Of a stretch of DNA of 64,000 bases, positions 21,998 to 32,617 are shown piece by piece. The DNA is from Chrysoperla carnea (lineage: Eukaryota; Arthropoda; Insecta; Neuroptera; Chrysopidae), in NCBI RefSeq assembly GCF_905475395.1, contig NC_058337.1, positions 11,334,983 to 11,398,982 of the forward strand. Direction: 5' to 3'. The notes beneath the pieces were generated by a model. It saw nothing but the letters and a program-made list of their open reading frames with translations. It did not search any database and was not told the DNA's origin. The stretch's first letter is position 1; the number at the start of each line of letters is the position of its first letter. A program made the translations under genes and the position numbers.

Positions 21998-24900
21998 TTA
22001 CTTTCTAACAAAAATTAAAACGCACACCGTTGTTTTAATTCTATTTGGATTGACCGTTATTATTTCGGACTTTAAGCCGTCGTGTAGCTGCCATTTACTT
22101 GAAGCACGAAGGCAGTATGCTACATAGTGCCCAATACTATTCTCCACCTTTGGAGGTAAATTTGTAATGGCAGCGACAAGCTTAAAATTGTCATTGAAAA
22201 TATTTATCTCTACAGGCAAATCTGATAATTTTATTTGGCCAGACCAATCTGGATCATTGTGTTTCGGAAAGTTTGTAAATTCTACGTCAATTATTAAATG
22301 ATTCCCAATAACAGTAGAAGTTTCCATATCCTCCTTACATGATTTGCATTGTTGATTTAAAGCGATTCGTAGAGATTTTTTTATATTTTCTTCGACACCA
22401 GCAAAACCAGTTTCATAAAAATATTGGGGAGTTAAGCATAATGCAACAACAGAAGATGAACGTGCGGAATTACATTTTTTACATTTCCGGATATTTATGA
22501 CACTGGGCTCATTTTTAAAGAGATATTCTGCCAGCTCTATTACGTTTCCAGAACAATCTAATACATTATTTTTCAGGGAATTCCCACGCCATTTCAATAA
22601 GAGGTCGGCCCTTTGTTTATAAATAGAAGACTTAGGCCCTTGCATTACAAAATTTTTTACTAATTCAAAAAACTGAATGCCGCTTTTGTCAACGAATGTA
22701 TTATATGAATTTATATCGACATAGGCGGCAGAAAATGCTTGGGCCAAAGTATCAAAAGGACAGGTATATGTTACCTGTATTTTCATGCCATTTATTACTA
22801 AAGAAGGTAGAATACTCCCATTTCTTAATAACAATTTTTTTGAACTAATTGTTATTGGTTTGCCTTCAATTGATGTCATTCCAGGACATTTTTGTAAATT
22901 TTTATTCGTTTTGATTTTTTGCGCTGCTTTTCCCTTCCAATTTTCAACTTCGTTTAAATGATCAAGATCGGTCCCTAAATTATTATTACATATTTCAAGA
23001 TTTTGACTGATATTTTCACTTTTATCAATGAAAATAGAATTGACATTTTGTGTTGGTTTAAATTTTAGTTGCTCCTTTGACAGTAAAAGAGTTGATTTAA
23101 CCAATTTCACTGTACCTTCAATAGATCGTACGTGGTGAACAAAGAACTTGTCAGCTCGAATAGGTAAGTTCTCGTTCTTGAGAACAGAATTCTTCAAATC
23201 GTTGAAGTAACTTTCCACATACGATGACGATGCAGTTACAGTCGCCATATACTTCGAAGATAAAACTCCTGTCCACATTACGAAGTGTTTACATATTCTT
23301 AACAAATCTTGAGCAAAATTTGGTAAGTAATATGCATTAAGGCGACTTCCTTGGACACCACATTCTTGAAGTGCTTCTGCTTGAATTTTTTGTATCTCTG
23401 TCAATTTATTCTTAGTAGCATCTTTTACGAAAGCCTCCGCTAAAATTTCCTCTTCGTACTTATCAACATCGTCTACAAAAGTATCCCCTTCAATTGTTTT
23501 AGTTGTTTTATTAACGAATTGTTCTATTTTATAGCTTTTAATTCTATTCATGAGAAAGACCTCCCGATTTTCACAAGGCGTTAAAAAATCCATATCCTTT
23601 ACTCGACCGCTTCTTTTACTTTGTGAAACGACTAGAACGGAAAGCAAAATTTCCCTAAAATCTTCCAAAGTAGTACACTGCGACAGGATACCAACACAAC
23701 GGACGTAGAAATCTTTCACTTTAAATTGTGTACTATGGAAACACTTCCAACGGCATACCAAATTAATAAGATGGGCTATATCAATGCGTAAAAATGTTCG
23801 GGGTAAATGCACATTGTCATCTTTTGCATCTTTTAAAATTTGCAAACACAGGTCAATATAGTTGGATAGCTCCATTCCATTAAATGCCAAAGAAACAGCA
23901 TTCATCAAAGCCAGTGAAAAATCCGTGATAACTTCAAAAGGTATGGGGAGTCTTGTTCGTAGCCATTCGCGAAGCCAATATGCTATCATGTTTGCGTTAT
24001 GTTTTTCCGATAGCATTTGTACAATTGGAACCACTGCACTTTTTGAGGAAACTACACATTGATATAAGAAAATACTGCCGGAATAGTCGTTCCCTTTGTG
24101 TACCTGTTGCACAAGTGATCCAGTTGCATCTATAGAAATGCTTATTCTCTCACGGTGGCTCATTTCTTTGTAAATTGTCGCTTGATTTATGGTCCAGTAT
24201 ATGAGGTGAAATTTATTTAAGCACAATTCCTTTATAATATCTGCAAATTCGACAGACTCATTAAGATTATGAAATGATTCTACTAAATCGGTACATTTCC
24301 CTCCAATCAAAATCTCATCGCGAATCTCCTGTTTTGCTTTTCTTAATACTTCAAGACTATAAAGATTTGCGGGTTGTGGTTCGCCGTATAGCATGCAGCG
24401 GTTTGCGTTTTCACGTCTCCAATTTGCTGCTTGTGTGCTAGTTAATTCCTTTCCGATTTCGCGGCGGGATTGCCCAGCCAGGCGACGTTTTTTAATATGC
24501 GCATGACCTCGGGTGTCAGAAGCCGTGACTTGTAAAATAATATTTTCATCTGTCTTTTTTGGCTTAAATAATAAATGTGCACTTAAATTTGAATGGCATT
24601 CATGGCACAAGGCCGATATTTTTAAATAGGGACAACCTGGGCTTTCAGATATGATTCCTCGCTTAAAGACAAACGCACATGGAATTCGTAATTGCTCCCA
24701 TATTGCATTATAAATTATATCAGTCCACCCTTTTCTTAAAACAGAATATCCACGAGTGTGATCACGTTTATCCTGGTAGTTTAAAGAGGAAGGTATTATT
24801 TTAGACCAAAGAGCCGCAGATATTGTAAGAATAGTATGCAAAAGAGGAAAGTTTTTGCTTTTGACATCTTTCTTTTCTATGATGGAATAAGATAAATCAG

Positions 24901-25228
24901 AACAAGCAACGGATTCTGTAGACGTATTATTTATATCACCAGTGTTTATTTCGGTTTCCTTCGGTTCAATAATTTCTTCTTGAATGAAGAGTCCTTTAGC
25001 TTCGAAATACAAATTTTTCAACTTATATCGATTTCCATGAAACATTACCCATAAATGTTTTGGAGTAATTTGATTACTAAGGCGTTTACTAATTTCTCTC
25101 CATATACCACTGGACGGAGGTATGAGTTTACCAATTTCATCATAAAGATTAAAATCAAGAGCCTCATCCAAAATTTCAGTCGGGAGTAGTTTCAAAGTTC
25201 TCGGCATTTTAAATTTGTAATAAAACAA
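21998..25228 (-). CDS. MULE-NOF transposase fused to a USP-like protease domain
   Basis: A single 1076-codon ORF filling the core of the Foldback element; Met8 (MPRTLK) is an equally plausible start. The middle has the MULE DDE layout: Asp367 (SISIDATG), Asp436 (EVITDFSLALMNAV) and Glu672 (SYVESYFNDLK), with His486 and Cys residues between the second D and E. CxxC at 208-211 may bind zinc ahead of the catalytic core. The last ~260 residues look like a ubiquitin-specific protease core: a candidate nucleophile Cys823 (TYTCPFDTL), a finger with CKKC (916-919) and CKSC (961-964), and a His box GHYVAYCL (His1034) followed by W1046 and Asp1050. The expected roles are cut-and-paste transposition of this element in the nucleus plus cleavage of ubiquitin or a ubiquitin-like protein; the second role is inference. 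The frame has no breaks. The upstream flank is AT-rich and the arms may supply the promoter. Confidence 0.85.
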   Translation of the reverse strand: MFYYKFKMPRTLKLLPTEILDEALDFNLYDEIGKLIPPSSGIWREISKRLSNQITPKHLWVMFHGNRYKLKNLYFEAKGLFIQEEIIEPKETEINTGDINNTSTESVACSDLSYSIIEKKDVKSKNFPLLHTILTISAALWSKIIPSSLNYQDKRDHTRGYSVLRKGWTDIIYNAIWEQLRIPCAFVFKRGIISESPGCPYLKISALCHECHSNLSAHLLFKPKKTDENIILQVTASDTRGHAHIKKRRLAGQSRREIGKELTSTQAANWRRENANRCMLYGEPQPANLYSLEVLRKAKQEIRDEILIGGKCTDLVESFHNLNESVEFADIIKELCLNKFHLIYWTINQATIYKEMSHRERISISIDATGSLVQQVHKGNDYSGSIFLYQCVVSSKSAVVPIVQMLSEKHNANMIAYWLREWLRTRLPIPFEVITDFSLALMNAVSLAFNGMELSNYIDLCLQILKDAKDDNVHLPRTFLRIDIAHLINLVCRWKCFHSTQFKVKDFYVRCVGILSQCTTLEDFREILLSVLVVSQSKRSGRVKDMDFLTPCENREVFLMNRIKSYKIEQFVNKTTKTIEGDTFVDDVDKYEEEILAEAFVKDATKNKLTEIQKIQAEALQECGVQGSRLNAYYLPNFAQDLLRICKHFVMWTGVLSSKYMATVTASSSYVESYFNDLKNSVLKNENLPIRADKFFVHHVRSIEGTVKLVKSTLLLSKEQLKFKPTQNVNSIFIDKSENISQNLEICNNNLGTDLDHLNEVENWKGKAAQKIKTNKNLQKCPGMTSIEGKPITISSKKLLLRNGSILPSLVINGMKIQVTYTCPFDTLAQAFSAAYVDINSYNTFVDKSGIQFFELVKNFVMQGPKSSIYKQRADLLLKWRGNSLKNNVLDCSGNVIELAEYLFKNEPSVINIRKCKKCNSARSSSVVALCLTPQYFYETGFAGVEENIKKSLRIALNQQCKSCKEDMETSTVIGNHLIIDVEFTNFPKHNDPDWSGQIKLSDLPVEINIFNDNFKLVAAITNLPPKVENSIGHYVAYCLRASSKWQLHDGLKSEIITVNPNRIKTTVCVLIFVRK

Positions 25229-26886
25229 ATTTAAATTTAAAAAAAATCAAAAACAAGTTCAATTTAAAAAAAATAATAATTCCAAAAATAAATCGAAATA
25301 ATTAAAAATAAACTCCGACACGAAAAAATAAGTGAACAAAAAAAAAAAGCACAAACAATAAAACAAAATTATAAACCAAAAAAAAAAACTCAAAAATCGA
25401 AAAATACATACATTTATACATGTATATAATAAAAACAAAATTAATCAAAAATTAAAAAAAAATTATTTTATTTTTCGGCGAATAAATCAAAACACCAAAA
25501 ATATGAAGGAAAAATAAAGCTTATAAAAGCAAAAAATTGTAAAAATGATAATAAATGAAAAAAAGCAAAAAAATTGACACAATAAAAATCCACGATAGAA
25601 TAATATTTTCGAAGTTATATTAAACGGAAAGATACCAATCTATATGTTGAATTATCCAAATAATATTCTTTGTATACCTAATAAGTCAAAGTACCATATG
25701 GAAAGCACTACGCGAATTAACTACAAGTTAATCATATTGTTTCAAATGACTACAACTGTAACTACTACAACTGTAACTCACTCACTCATGTATTAGTAGA
25801 ATAAAAATAGGCTTTATGTATGGATTAAAAGTTCGGGCAACGAAACTTTGGGGTTTTGCTTTTTACTTAAAAATAAGTATTTTTTGAAATTTTTTACTTT
25901 CTCGGAGTGGTGCAACAGGTCAAAAAAACAAAATGGCGTCAAAAATGGTATTTTTTTCAGAAATTTTATCTTTTTTATTTTTTATTTTAAAGAGGAGATA
26001 TCGGAGCATATCTAAATTTGGTAAGTTTGTAGTAATGGTTATAAACTACACCACATTTTTTTTGGGGGGGTTTTTGTTACCTCCCTCCCCAAGTTATACA
26101 TATATATATATTATACATGTATATGATAAATGAGTTCATTTGACTGTAACTTGAAAAATATTTGACCGATTTTAATGAAATTTATACCAAAACTAGGTTA
26201 TAACACGTACAACTTTCAGTTAAAATTTTAACTAAATTCGCCGAATAATTCGGCCAAAATTTTAAATTTTATGATTTTTTTAAAATGGCTGCCATTTTAT
26301 GCCATTTGGTCCTAGAGTGTTAATTTTTTTTTTAAATTGTAGCATTTTTTATTATCTTTCGATTTTATAAGAAGTTGCATGTCCGTAAAATGATTTCTTG
26401 ACCCATATTTTTGCAAAAAACAGAAAATTTATCACTTTTTAGAAATGATCTTTTCAGAACGGCTGCCATTTTAAGCCATTGGGTTCTAGAAAGTTAAATT
26501 TTTATTTAAATTGTAGGTTTTAGTATTAACTATCGATTTTATAATAAGTTGCATGCCCGTAAACTGGCTCCTTGATCCATGTTTTTGCAAAAAACGGGAA
26601 ATTTATCATTTTTTGGCAAAAAATGTATTATTTTTTGTGCATAAAAAAATATTTAAAATAAATTGAAATATTTTTTTGTTTGTTTATTTTTCTTTTATTT
26701 TTGACCTATGTTGCTTATTTTGAACTTGAGGTCAAGTTCGTAAATGAGCAACATAGGTCAATTGGGTTTTGGGTCCGAAGGACCCATCTTCTAACCCTTT
26801 AGAGATAGAGCAAAAGTTTAAATGTAAAAAATGTTCCTTTCAAAAACTAAACACAAAAAGTGGTTTAAAAATAGTGAAAATGGAAA
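25229..26886. other. AT-rich spacer inside the Foldback element
   Basis: Upstream side of the transposase ORF. It holds a very A-rich leader (25230-25620), a block at about 26130-26250 shared in inverse orientation with 14130-14270 in intron 1 of gene 1, a tandem pair of ~175-bp units sharing 'ggctgccattt' (about 26280 and 26455), and an inverted family A fragment (about 26690-26860). No ORF is supported. Confidence 0.5.
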
Positions 26887-28165
26887 ACTAAGTTATTCTA
26901 TAAGTATTCTTTCCAAAAATTTCATTCATAGCCCAGTACAAACGAATGCGTTATGTGTTTACTCTTGTATCGGGGGTTAATTTTCCTCCCCTACGCCCCA
27001 TTTGAAGTTGTATTGATTTAATATTCTGGAACAATCCTCTACTAATGTATATCTATCGATTGGCGTATACAGTATCCCAGTACAAACGTCACAGGAAGTA
27101 GCACAGCGAGGGTTAGGTTTCCCCCGCATATATCTAACCTCCCTGTGGCTACGTTCGTGGTTTAAAAATAGTGGAAATTGAAAACTAAGTTATTCTATAA
27201 GTTGGCTTTCTAAAAATTCCATTCATATACCAGTACAAACGAATGCGCTATGTGCTTACTCTTGTATCGGGGGTTGATTTTCCTCCCCTACGCCCCATTT
27301 GAAGTTGAATTGATTTAATATTCTGGAACAATCCTCTACTAATGTATATCTATCGATTGGCGTATACAGTAACCCAGTACAAACGTCACAGGAAGCAGCA
27401 CAGCGAGGGTTAGGTTTCCCCCGAATATATATCACCTCCCTGTGGCTACGTTCTTGGTTTAAAAGTAGTGAAAATTGAAAACTAAGTTATTCTATAAGTG
27501 GTCTTTCCAAAAATTCTATTCATAAACCAGTACAAACGAATGCGCTATGTGCTTACTCTTGTATCGGGGGTGAATTTTTGCTCCCTCACGCCCCATTTGA
27601 AGTTGTATTGATTAAATATTCTGGAAAAATCCTTTTTTAACGTATATCTATCAATTGGCACATACAGTAGCTCAGTACTAACGTCTCAAGAAGTAGCATT
27701 TACATAATTTTCCATCATCATGTAATTGCACCCTTATAAATATCCTCCCCATGGCTGCCGTTTTCAGTATACATTTCTCAAAATGAACAATAATATCAAT
27801 TTTATAGTCTTTTGTAAGAAATCTATGTTTATAGCGTTATTCTACTGAATTGGTAACTTGTTAACTTGTATTAGTGGGTTGGTATATTTTTGGCTCCCCA
27901 CCCCGTATTTTTGATTTTTTTCCCTTTATATTCTGGAACAATCCTTTATTTTGATTGTTCTTCCGAAAGGTAGCATTAAAATTTCAGTACAAAAAATGCG
28001 GGGGCTAGCGTGAAGTTGGCCCCCGCGCATATATAATTGAATATCTCGAGAATGGGGTGGTACAAAAGAGTGAAATTCTGGAACAATCCATCTTAATGCG
28101 AGTACAATCGAACCATATGGTTTATATTCTGGAACAAAAAATGCGGGGGCCAACTTCACGACGGT
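26887..28165. repeat. Right inverted arm of the Foldback element
   Basis: Reverse complement of the left arm: about two and a half of the ~297-bp units (unit heads at about 27020-27040, 27320-27340 and 27615-27630) and then the shared outer segment ending at 28165. It is shorter than the left arm, so the arms differ in repeat number. Confidence 0.85.
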
Positions 28166-28174
28166 AAACAGCGC
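28166..28174. repeat. 9-bp target site duplication, right
   Basis: AAACAGCGC, identical to 19632-19640. Confidence 0.9.
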
Positions 28175-28226
28175 AGGTAGTTGCTTTATGTTTGATTCTT
28201 TATGGAGAAGACCTCATCTACTAAGT

Positions 28227-29050
28227 CAGGGCTTCTTAAACTATGGGTCGCGACCCCATTTGGGGTCGCGTAGCAAAATTCTGGGGTCGCGAGAGGTAAG
28301 AATACAATTTAACAGAAAATGTTTTTTAACTTGTAAAATTATTGTTATAAAGATAAAATAACAATTATCGTAGATAAATATATCAAAAAATCTTCTAGTT
28401 CGGAAAGATTGTTTGTACCTGCATTTCTATTAAGAGTATTATAATAACTTGAATAACATTTACTATGAATTATGAAATGTTATTGGAATTAATAAAAATA
28501 TAAATTTATTTTTGTCAATCTCTAAAAGCCGAAATAATCCCGAGAAATAATTATCAACAAAATTTCTAGGTATTATTGCTGAAGAAACAGCTTTAACACA
28601 TATTATATCCCAATATCGTTAAGCGATAAAAAATGTTGAAGAGGTTTTACATCCAGCAGTTTCAAACATTCCACCAAGATTTGATTTGTTATGCAATAAA
28701 AAACAGGCACATCCATCTCATTAAATTTTTAACTTATACTTTAATTTAATACTTACCACGCAACTACTTGAATATATTCGAGAGAATTAAGACGGTCAGA
28801 ATCCACTTTTATTTTTGAAACTATAATAAATACAATTTTATAATTTTTTGTGCAATTTTTAATTTTAGATTTTTGTATGTTTCAAAACGAATTCTAAACT
28901 TATATATTTTCATATGTATATGTATATTGTTACCTAATAAATAAATCATCAAAAAATATTAATTTATTTTTCTTTTATATTTGTATGGGGTCGTCAAGAA
29001 ACTCGCAATCATAAATGGGGTCGTGAATTACAAAAGTTTAAGAAGCCCTG
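28227..29050. mobile_element. Non-autonomous hAT element
   Basis: 824 bp with terminal inverted repeats CAGGGCTTCTTAAACT (left) and CAGGGCTTCTTAAACT (right, read inward), continuing into related GGGTCGCGACCCC / GGGGTCGTGA blocks. The 8-bp duplication TACTAAGT flanks it at 28219-28226 and 29051-29058. An 8-bp duplication with a CAGGG...C-rich end is the hAT signature. Inside, around 28670-28725, one plus-strand frame reads 'PPRFDLLCNKKQAHPSH' before a stop, which may be the extreme C-terminus of a hAT transposase of the ZBED/Buster kind, so this is likely a deletion derivative. Confidence 0.85.
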
Positions 29051-29058
29051 TACTAAGT

Positions 29059-29728
29059 AAAAAGCTCATGGAAATGCAATAATCTTTCTCATGAATATAC
29101 AGTATTCCACTACCATTCCAAATTCATATCATAGCCTTATAGTTATGATATGAATTAGGATCAATCAGAGAAATGAAAAAATGACAATTTTAAATTTTTT
29201 TTTTTTTTTTTTTGCCAGTAAATTATTTTATTTTATAAAAGTAAATACATAGCATTCGACTTGACTTGACAGGAATTTGAAAAAAAAATTTATTAATTTT
29301 AAAAGTAATGGTCGTTTGTGTTGATCCAATTCCAACCGAAGCACCTTACGGCCACCATCACTAATCCTTGGAGATTCATCTAAAATCAATCGGACAAAAA
29401 AATTAGTTTTATTAATAGATAATCTAGTGCCTGATAGAAGCTTTTTTTTATATTTATAAAATGGTGACCTCCAGAAAACTTTTTCCAGATTTTCGGAAAA
29501 AAAACAACAGTCAATAGTTTAAAAAAAGTCGAAATTAAAAAAATAAATTCCTTCAATCAGGCACAAGTTTTCCATGTTTTCATAAAGTTGAATAAATTTC
29601 ATTGAAATCTACCGAGTGGTTTTTGAGTATAAGTGGTCACCAGTTCAAAAAACATAGTTTTGAGAAAAACGCATTTGAAGTTTTACACTCAATTTACTTA
29701 AAGTAATACGTATTATTTAATTACTTAC
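29059..29728. other. AT-rich region with a possible short coding patch
   Basis: The stretch 29300-29379 reads on the minus strand 'DESPRISDGGRKVLRLELDQ' after a possible acceptor, but the best upstream donor (29728) joins it out of frame. The rest is AT-rich with no feature. Confidence 0.25.
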
Positions 29729-29796
29729 ACCGAGACATCTGTTCCTGGTTCATATAATAGTCCTTTATCCGCTATAGCAGCTTTCAAAATATCCAT
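29729..29796 (-). CDS. Possible orphan first exon, unidentified
   Basis: A minus-strand ATG at 29796 opens 22 codons beginning MDILKAAIADKGLLYEPGTD, then meets a GTAAGT donor at 29728. The 150 bp upstream are unusually GC-rich for this window and include a heat-shock-element-like site. I do not recognise the peptide, and no clean in-frame second exon is visible. It may be the 5' end of a gene or a fragment moved by an element. Confidence 0.3.
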
Positions 29797-29880
29797 TGAT
29801 GTTGTCTACGTAGAATTCTACCTTCTCGAGTGTTGTCGTTAGCGGCGCTTATCTACCGGTCGCTGCAGTTGCTAATACAT

Positions 29881-29905
29881 GCTCTCGAACGTTCCAGAGC
29901 GGCCG
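29881..29905 (-). promoter_or_regulatory. Heat-shock-element-like site
   Basis: The minus strand reads GGAACGTTCGAGAG, three alternating units close to nGAAnnTTCnnGAAn, about 90 bp upstream of the possible exon start at 29796. The match is by eye and one unit is imperfect (GAG). Confidence 0.3.
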
Positions 29906-30439
29906 AGGACTCTTTGCTAATTATCGAATAACTCGAAAAGTATTTATCGGATTTACTTCTAATTTTCAGAGAATATTTCTTAGATATTATACTTTAAGAA
30001 AATGCAAACGATTTTTTGAAAAGTCTGACTACACCCAACCTCTTAACATTTCTATATATAATACCAAATTTATTGGAAGAAGCATTTGCTGCTTAACCTT
30101 TTTTCTTCTTCAGCATTTTTCTAGGATTCATACGATAGTTTAATTTTAACTAGGAAGTGAGAGGTTATTGGTCTGACCTATGAGTGTCATAACTATGAAT
30201 GCTTGTTTTCTTTTAATCAGGCAAGATAAACTTGAAATGCGTAAATAAATTGAATGTTTGTGAAAAATTAATTATTTCTTATCAATTAAATGCGTTATGA
30301 TATAAACGTCATGATTGAGATTTTTGTTAGAAAAAGGGTAAATAATTATACCGGTCAAAGTTTATAAGTAGATTATTATTTAAAAATAGCAACAAAAGCT
30401 GCTCGTTAAAGCAACTAGTGGAGTTAAAAATCAACTTGT

Positions 30440-30670
30440 AGAACTAGGTCATAAGATCCATAGGTCCATTGTGATACCTTTATATGTGTTTTACCTACTT
30501 TTCTGCTGATAATTTCATTTATCAGCTCCTCAATTATTTTCAGAGGTTATTACCAGCCCATCACAATCATTATTTAAATCAATTTTTTGTTGTCGCGGTG
30601 GGATCGAATCCACTACCCTAGGCATACCGCGTACGGAATTGGTTACGCTTTAACCAACTGAGATACTAGG
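30440..30670 (-). repeat. tRNA-derived SINE
   Basis: Minus-strand A box (TATCTCAGTTGG, 30654-30665) and B box (GGATTCGATCC, 30601-30611). The body beyond the tRNA head ('ttttttgttgt' and upstream) matches the SINE at 45.8 kb, so this is a family. No acceptor stem pairing. Confidence 0.65.
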
Positions 30671-30931
30671 GTTGACTCCTGGTAGAGTACCTTTTAGAGA
30701 AATTTGTCGTTACCAAGTGAGTACTGAATTGTTAATTCGTAAATTACCATTCCACAGTTTAGTTTGAAATGAAATTTCTCTAAATTTGAAAACAGATTTA
30801 TGCTTTGAAAGTTCGTGCAAATATAAAGAATAATTTTGATCGCACGTTTAAGACTCGCTATAAAGCGATAGGGAATTGTATAAATTTTTAAGCAAACCAT
30901 TTGAAAAATAGTTTGTCACTGGTCCACTAAA

Positions 30932-31106
30932 GCCGGTTTTTCCACTAAACGGACAAACAAAAACAAAACAGAAAGTCGAGCCGTAAAAAGTAAACCGCCA
31001 CTTTTTACAAACTTTTTGAACATTGGCAATATAATGGCCATTACAGTTTCAGTTTTGTTTTTGTTTTTCAACAAAAACTCAACTGTCCGTTTAGTAGAAA
31101 ATCGGC
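30932..31106. repeat. Hairpin MITE
   Basis: 175 bp with inverted ends: GCCGGTTTTTCCACTAAACG on the left and GCCGATTTTCTACTAAACG on the right read inward. Inner arms also pair ('acaaaaacaaaac' with 'gttttgtttttgt'). Confidence 0.65.
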
Positions 31107-32007
31107 AAAGGGTTGGCTAGTATAATTATATTATTTCCAAAACAATTATGATATCAAAAAAATTTTTTTTTCATTTCATTATATAAACAAAATTTTATTG
31201 CTTAGTTACCAAATATATTATTAGTTTATAGTCCTTACGCGGGATAGGGGTTTCGTAGGAAGTAAAACCGGGACGAGTAGATGCAATGGTTTCTGAAGGT
31301 TTTTAGGTCACTGATAACGTATATGTGTTTAGATTTTTCATAAAGTGGTGTAAGCAAAAGTTAATAACAAATTAATTTTTTAAATCCGTGTAACCCGGAA
31401 ACTATCGATTAATTTGGGATGAAAGTAACATTGTAAAAACCAATTAAACTCGAGACCTTTTATGTACTTTACTATTGAAAATGGTTTTTTTAACTGTAAA
31501 TTCAAACGACAGTGACGTCAACACATCGTTTTAGTAATGCCACCGTACGAGGATATGATCAAATTACATGCAGAAAGATAATTGGTTTGTCTTTCAACTT
31601 GTTTTCGCTATATTATAGTGTAATTTTCCATAGAAAGAAAGCGTAAAATGTGAATTTAGCGTGATTTCGATTGATTCACAGCCTCAACGGGAATAAATAC
31701 GTTACAACAAATAACAAGTCTTTATTTTTATTCAAAAATATAACTACCTAACTATATTTTATTAAAAATAAATAAAAAAAAGGAATCAATAATTAAGTCT
31801 TTTTTTTTTATTCAAAAATATTACTAGATTACTATATATTTTATTTAAAAAAAAAAAAAAAAAATGGAATCATTAATTTTCAAAAACAAATAACTTAAAT
31901 ATTCTTTAGATGAATTTCATATTTTTTTTTTTTTTATTTAAAATTTATTATCATATGTAACTCTTGTTGTTATTACGAGTTTGTTGTGTTATTATTATTT
32001 TTTCATT
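31107..32007. other. AT-rich intergenic region
   Basis: Contains a duplicated A/T-rich block ('aagtcttttttt(a)ttcaaaaatat(a/t)acta', about 31720 and 31795). No gene seen. Confidence 0.4.
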
Positions 32008-32617
32008 ATACCATGCATATATGAAATATACATAGTATATTAAGTTTAGTCCCAAGTTTGTAACGCTTAAAAATAATGATGCTAGGAAAAAAATTTTGTC
32101 ATAGGTGTTCATAAAATTACCTAATTAGTCCATTTCCGGTTGTCCGTCCGTCTGTGTACACGATAACTCAACCACGAAAAAAGATTTCGAGCTGAAATTT
32201 TTACAGCGTACTCAGGACGTAAAAAGTGAGGTCAAGTAAAAAGGACGTAAAAAGTGAGGTCTTGGGTCCGTAGGACCCATCTTGTAACGGTTTACAAGAT
32301 GTTTACAGCGTACTTAGGACGTAAAAAGTGAGGTCAAGTTCGTAAATGATCATCATAGGTCAATTGGGTCTTCTCTTGGGTCAATTGGGATCTTGTAAAC
32401 CGTTAGAGATAGAACAAAAGTTTAAATGTAAAAAATGTTCCTTATCAAAAATTAAACAACTTTTTTTTGAAACATTTTTTCGTAAACATCACTGTTTACC
32501 CGTGAGGGCGCCAATTACGCGGAAATTTTATAATATGTACTATACTTGATTAACAGTTATGTATGTGTCACATGCTTGTAATGTGATAAAGAAATCAACA
32601 CTGACTATGCATGGTAT
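32008..32617 (-). repeat. Repeat family A, near-complete inverted copy
   Basis: Runs from ATACCATGCATAT (32008) to TGCATGGTAT (32617), showing short terminal inverted repeats. Inside, a segment around 32215-32400 is locally duplicated ('gtaaaaagtgaggtcaagt' three times). The 67-codon ORF in this copy is repeat sequence, not a gene. Confidence 0.65.

Larger units (their letters stand above)
19641..28165. mobile_element. Complete Foldback / MULE-NOF type DNA transposon
   Basis: 8,525 bp. Both ends begin ACCGTCGTGAAGTTGGCCCC (read inward) and are flanked by the identical 9-bp duplication AAACAGCGC. The arms are long (left about 2.0 kb, right about 1.3 kb), inverted relative to each other, and built from tandem units of about 297 bp. 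One long ORF lies on the minus strand between them. Nine-bp duplications, long arms of tandem repeats and a MULE-type transposase are the hallmarks of Drosophila Foldback/FB-NOF elements. Between the ORF and the right arm (25229-26886) is about 1.6 kb of AT-rich sequence, including a family A fragment and a ~175-bp tandem duplication. The uninterrupted ORF, exact duplication and near-identical arms point to recent activity. Confidence 0.9.

Noticed and set aside
23862-24135. Two plus-strand ORFs inside the transposase gene
   Set aside because: Antisense to the 1076-codon frame and without motifs.
32346-32549. 67-codon ORF
   Set aside because: Lies wholly inside a family A repeat copy; not conserved in the other copies.
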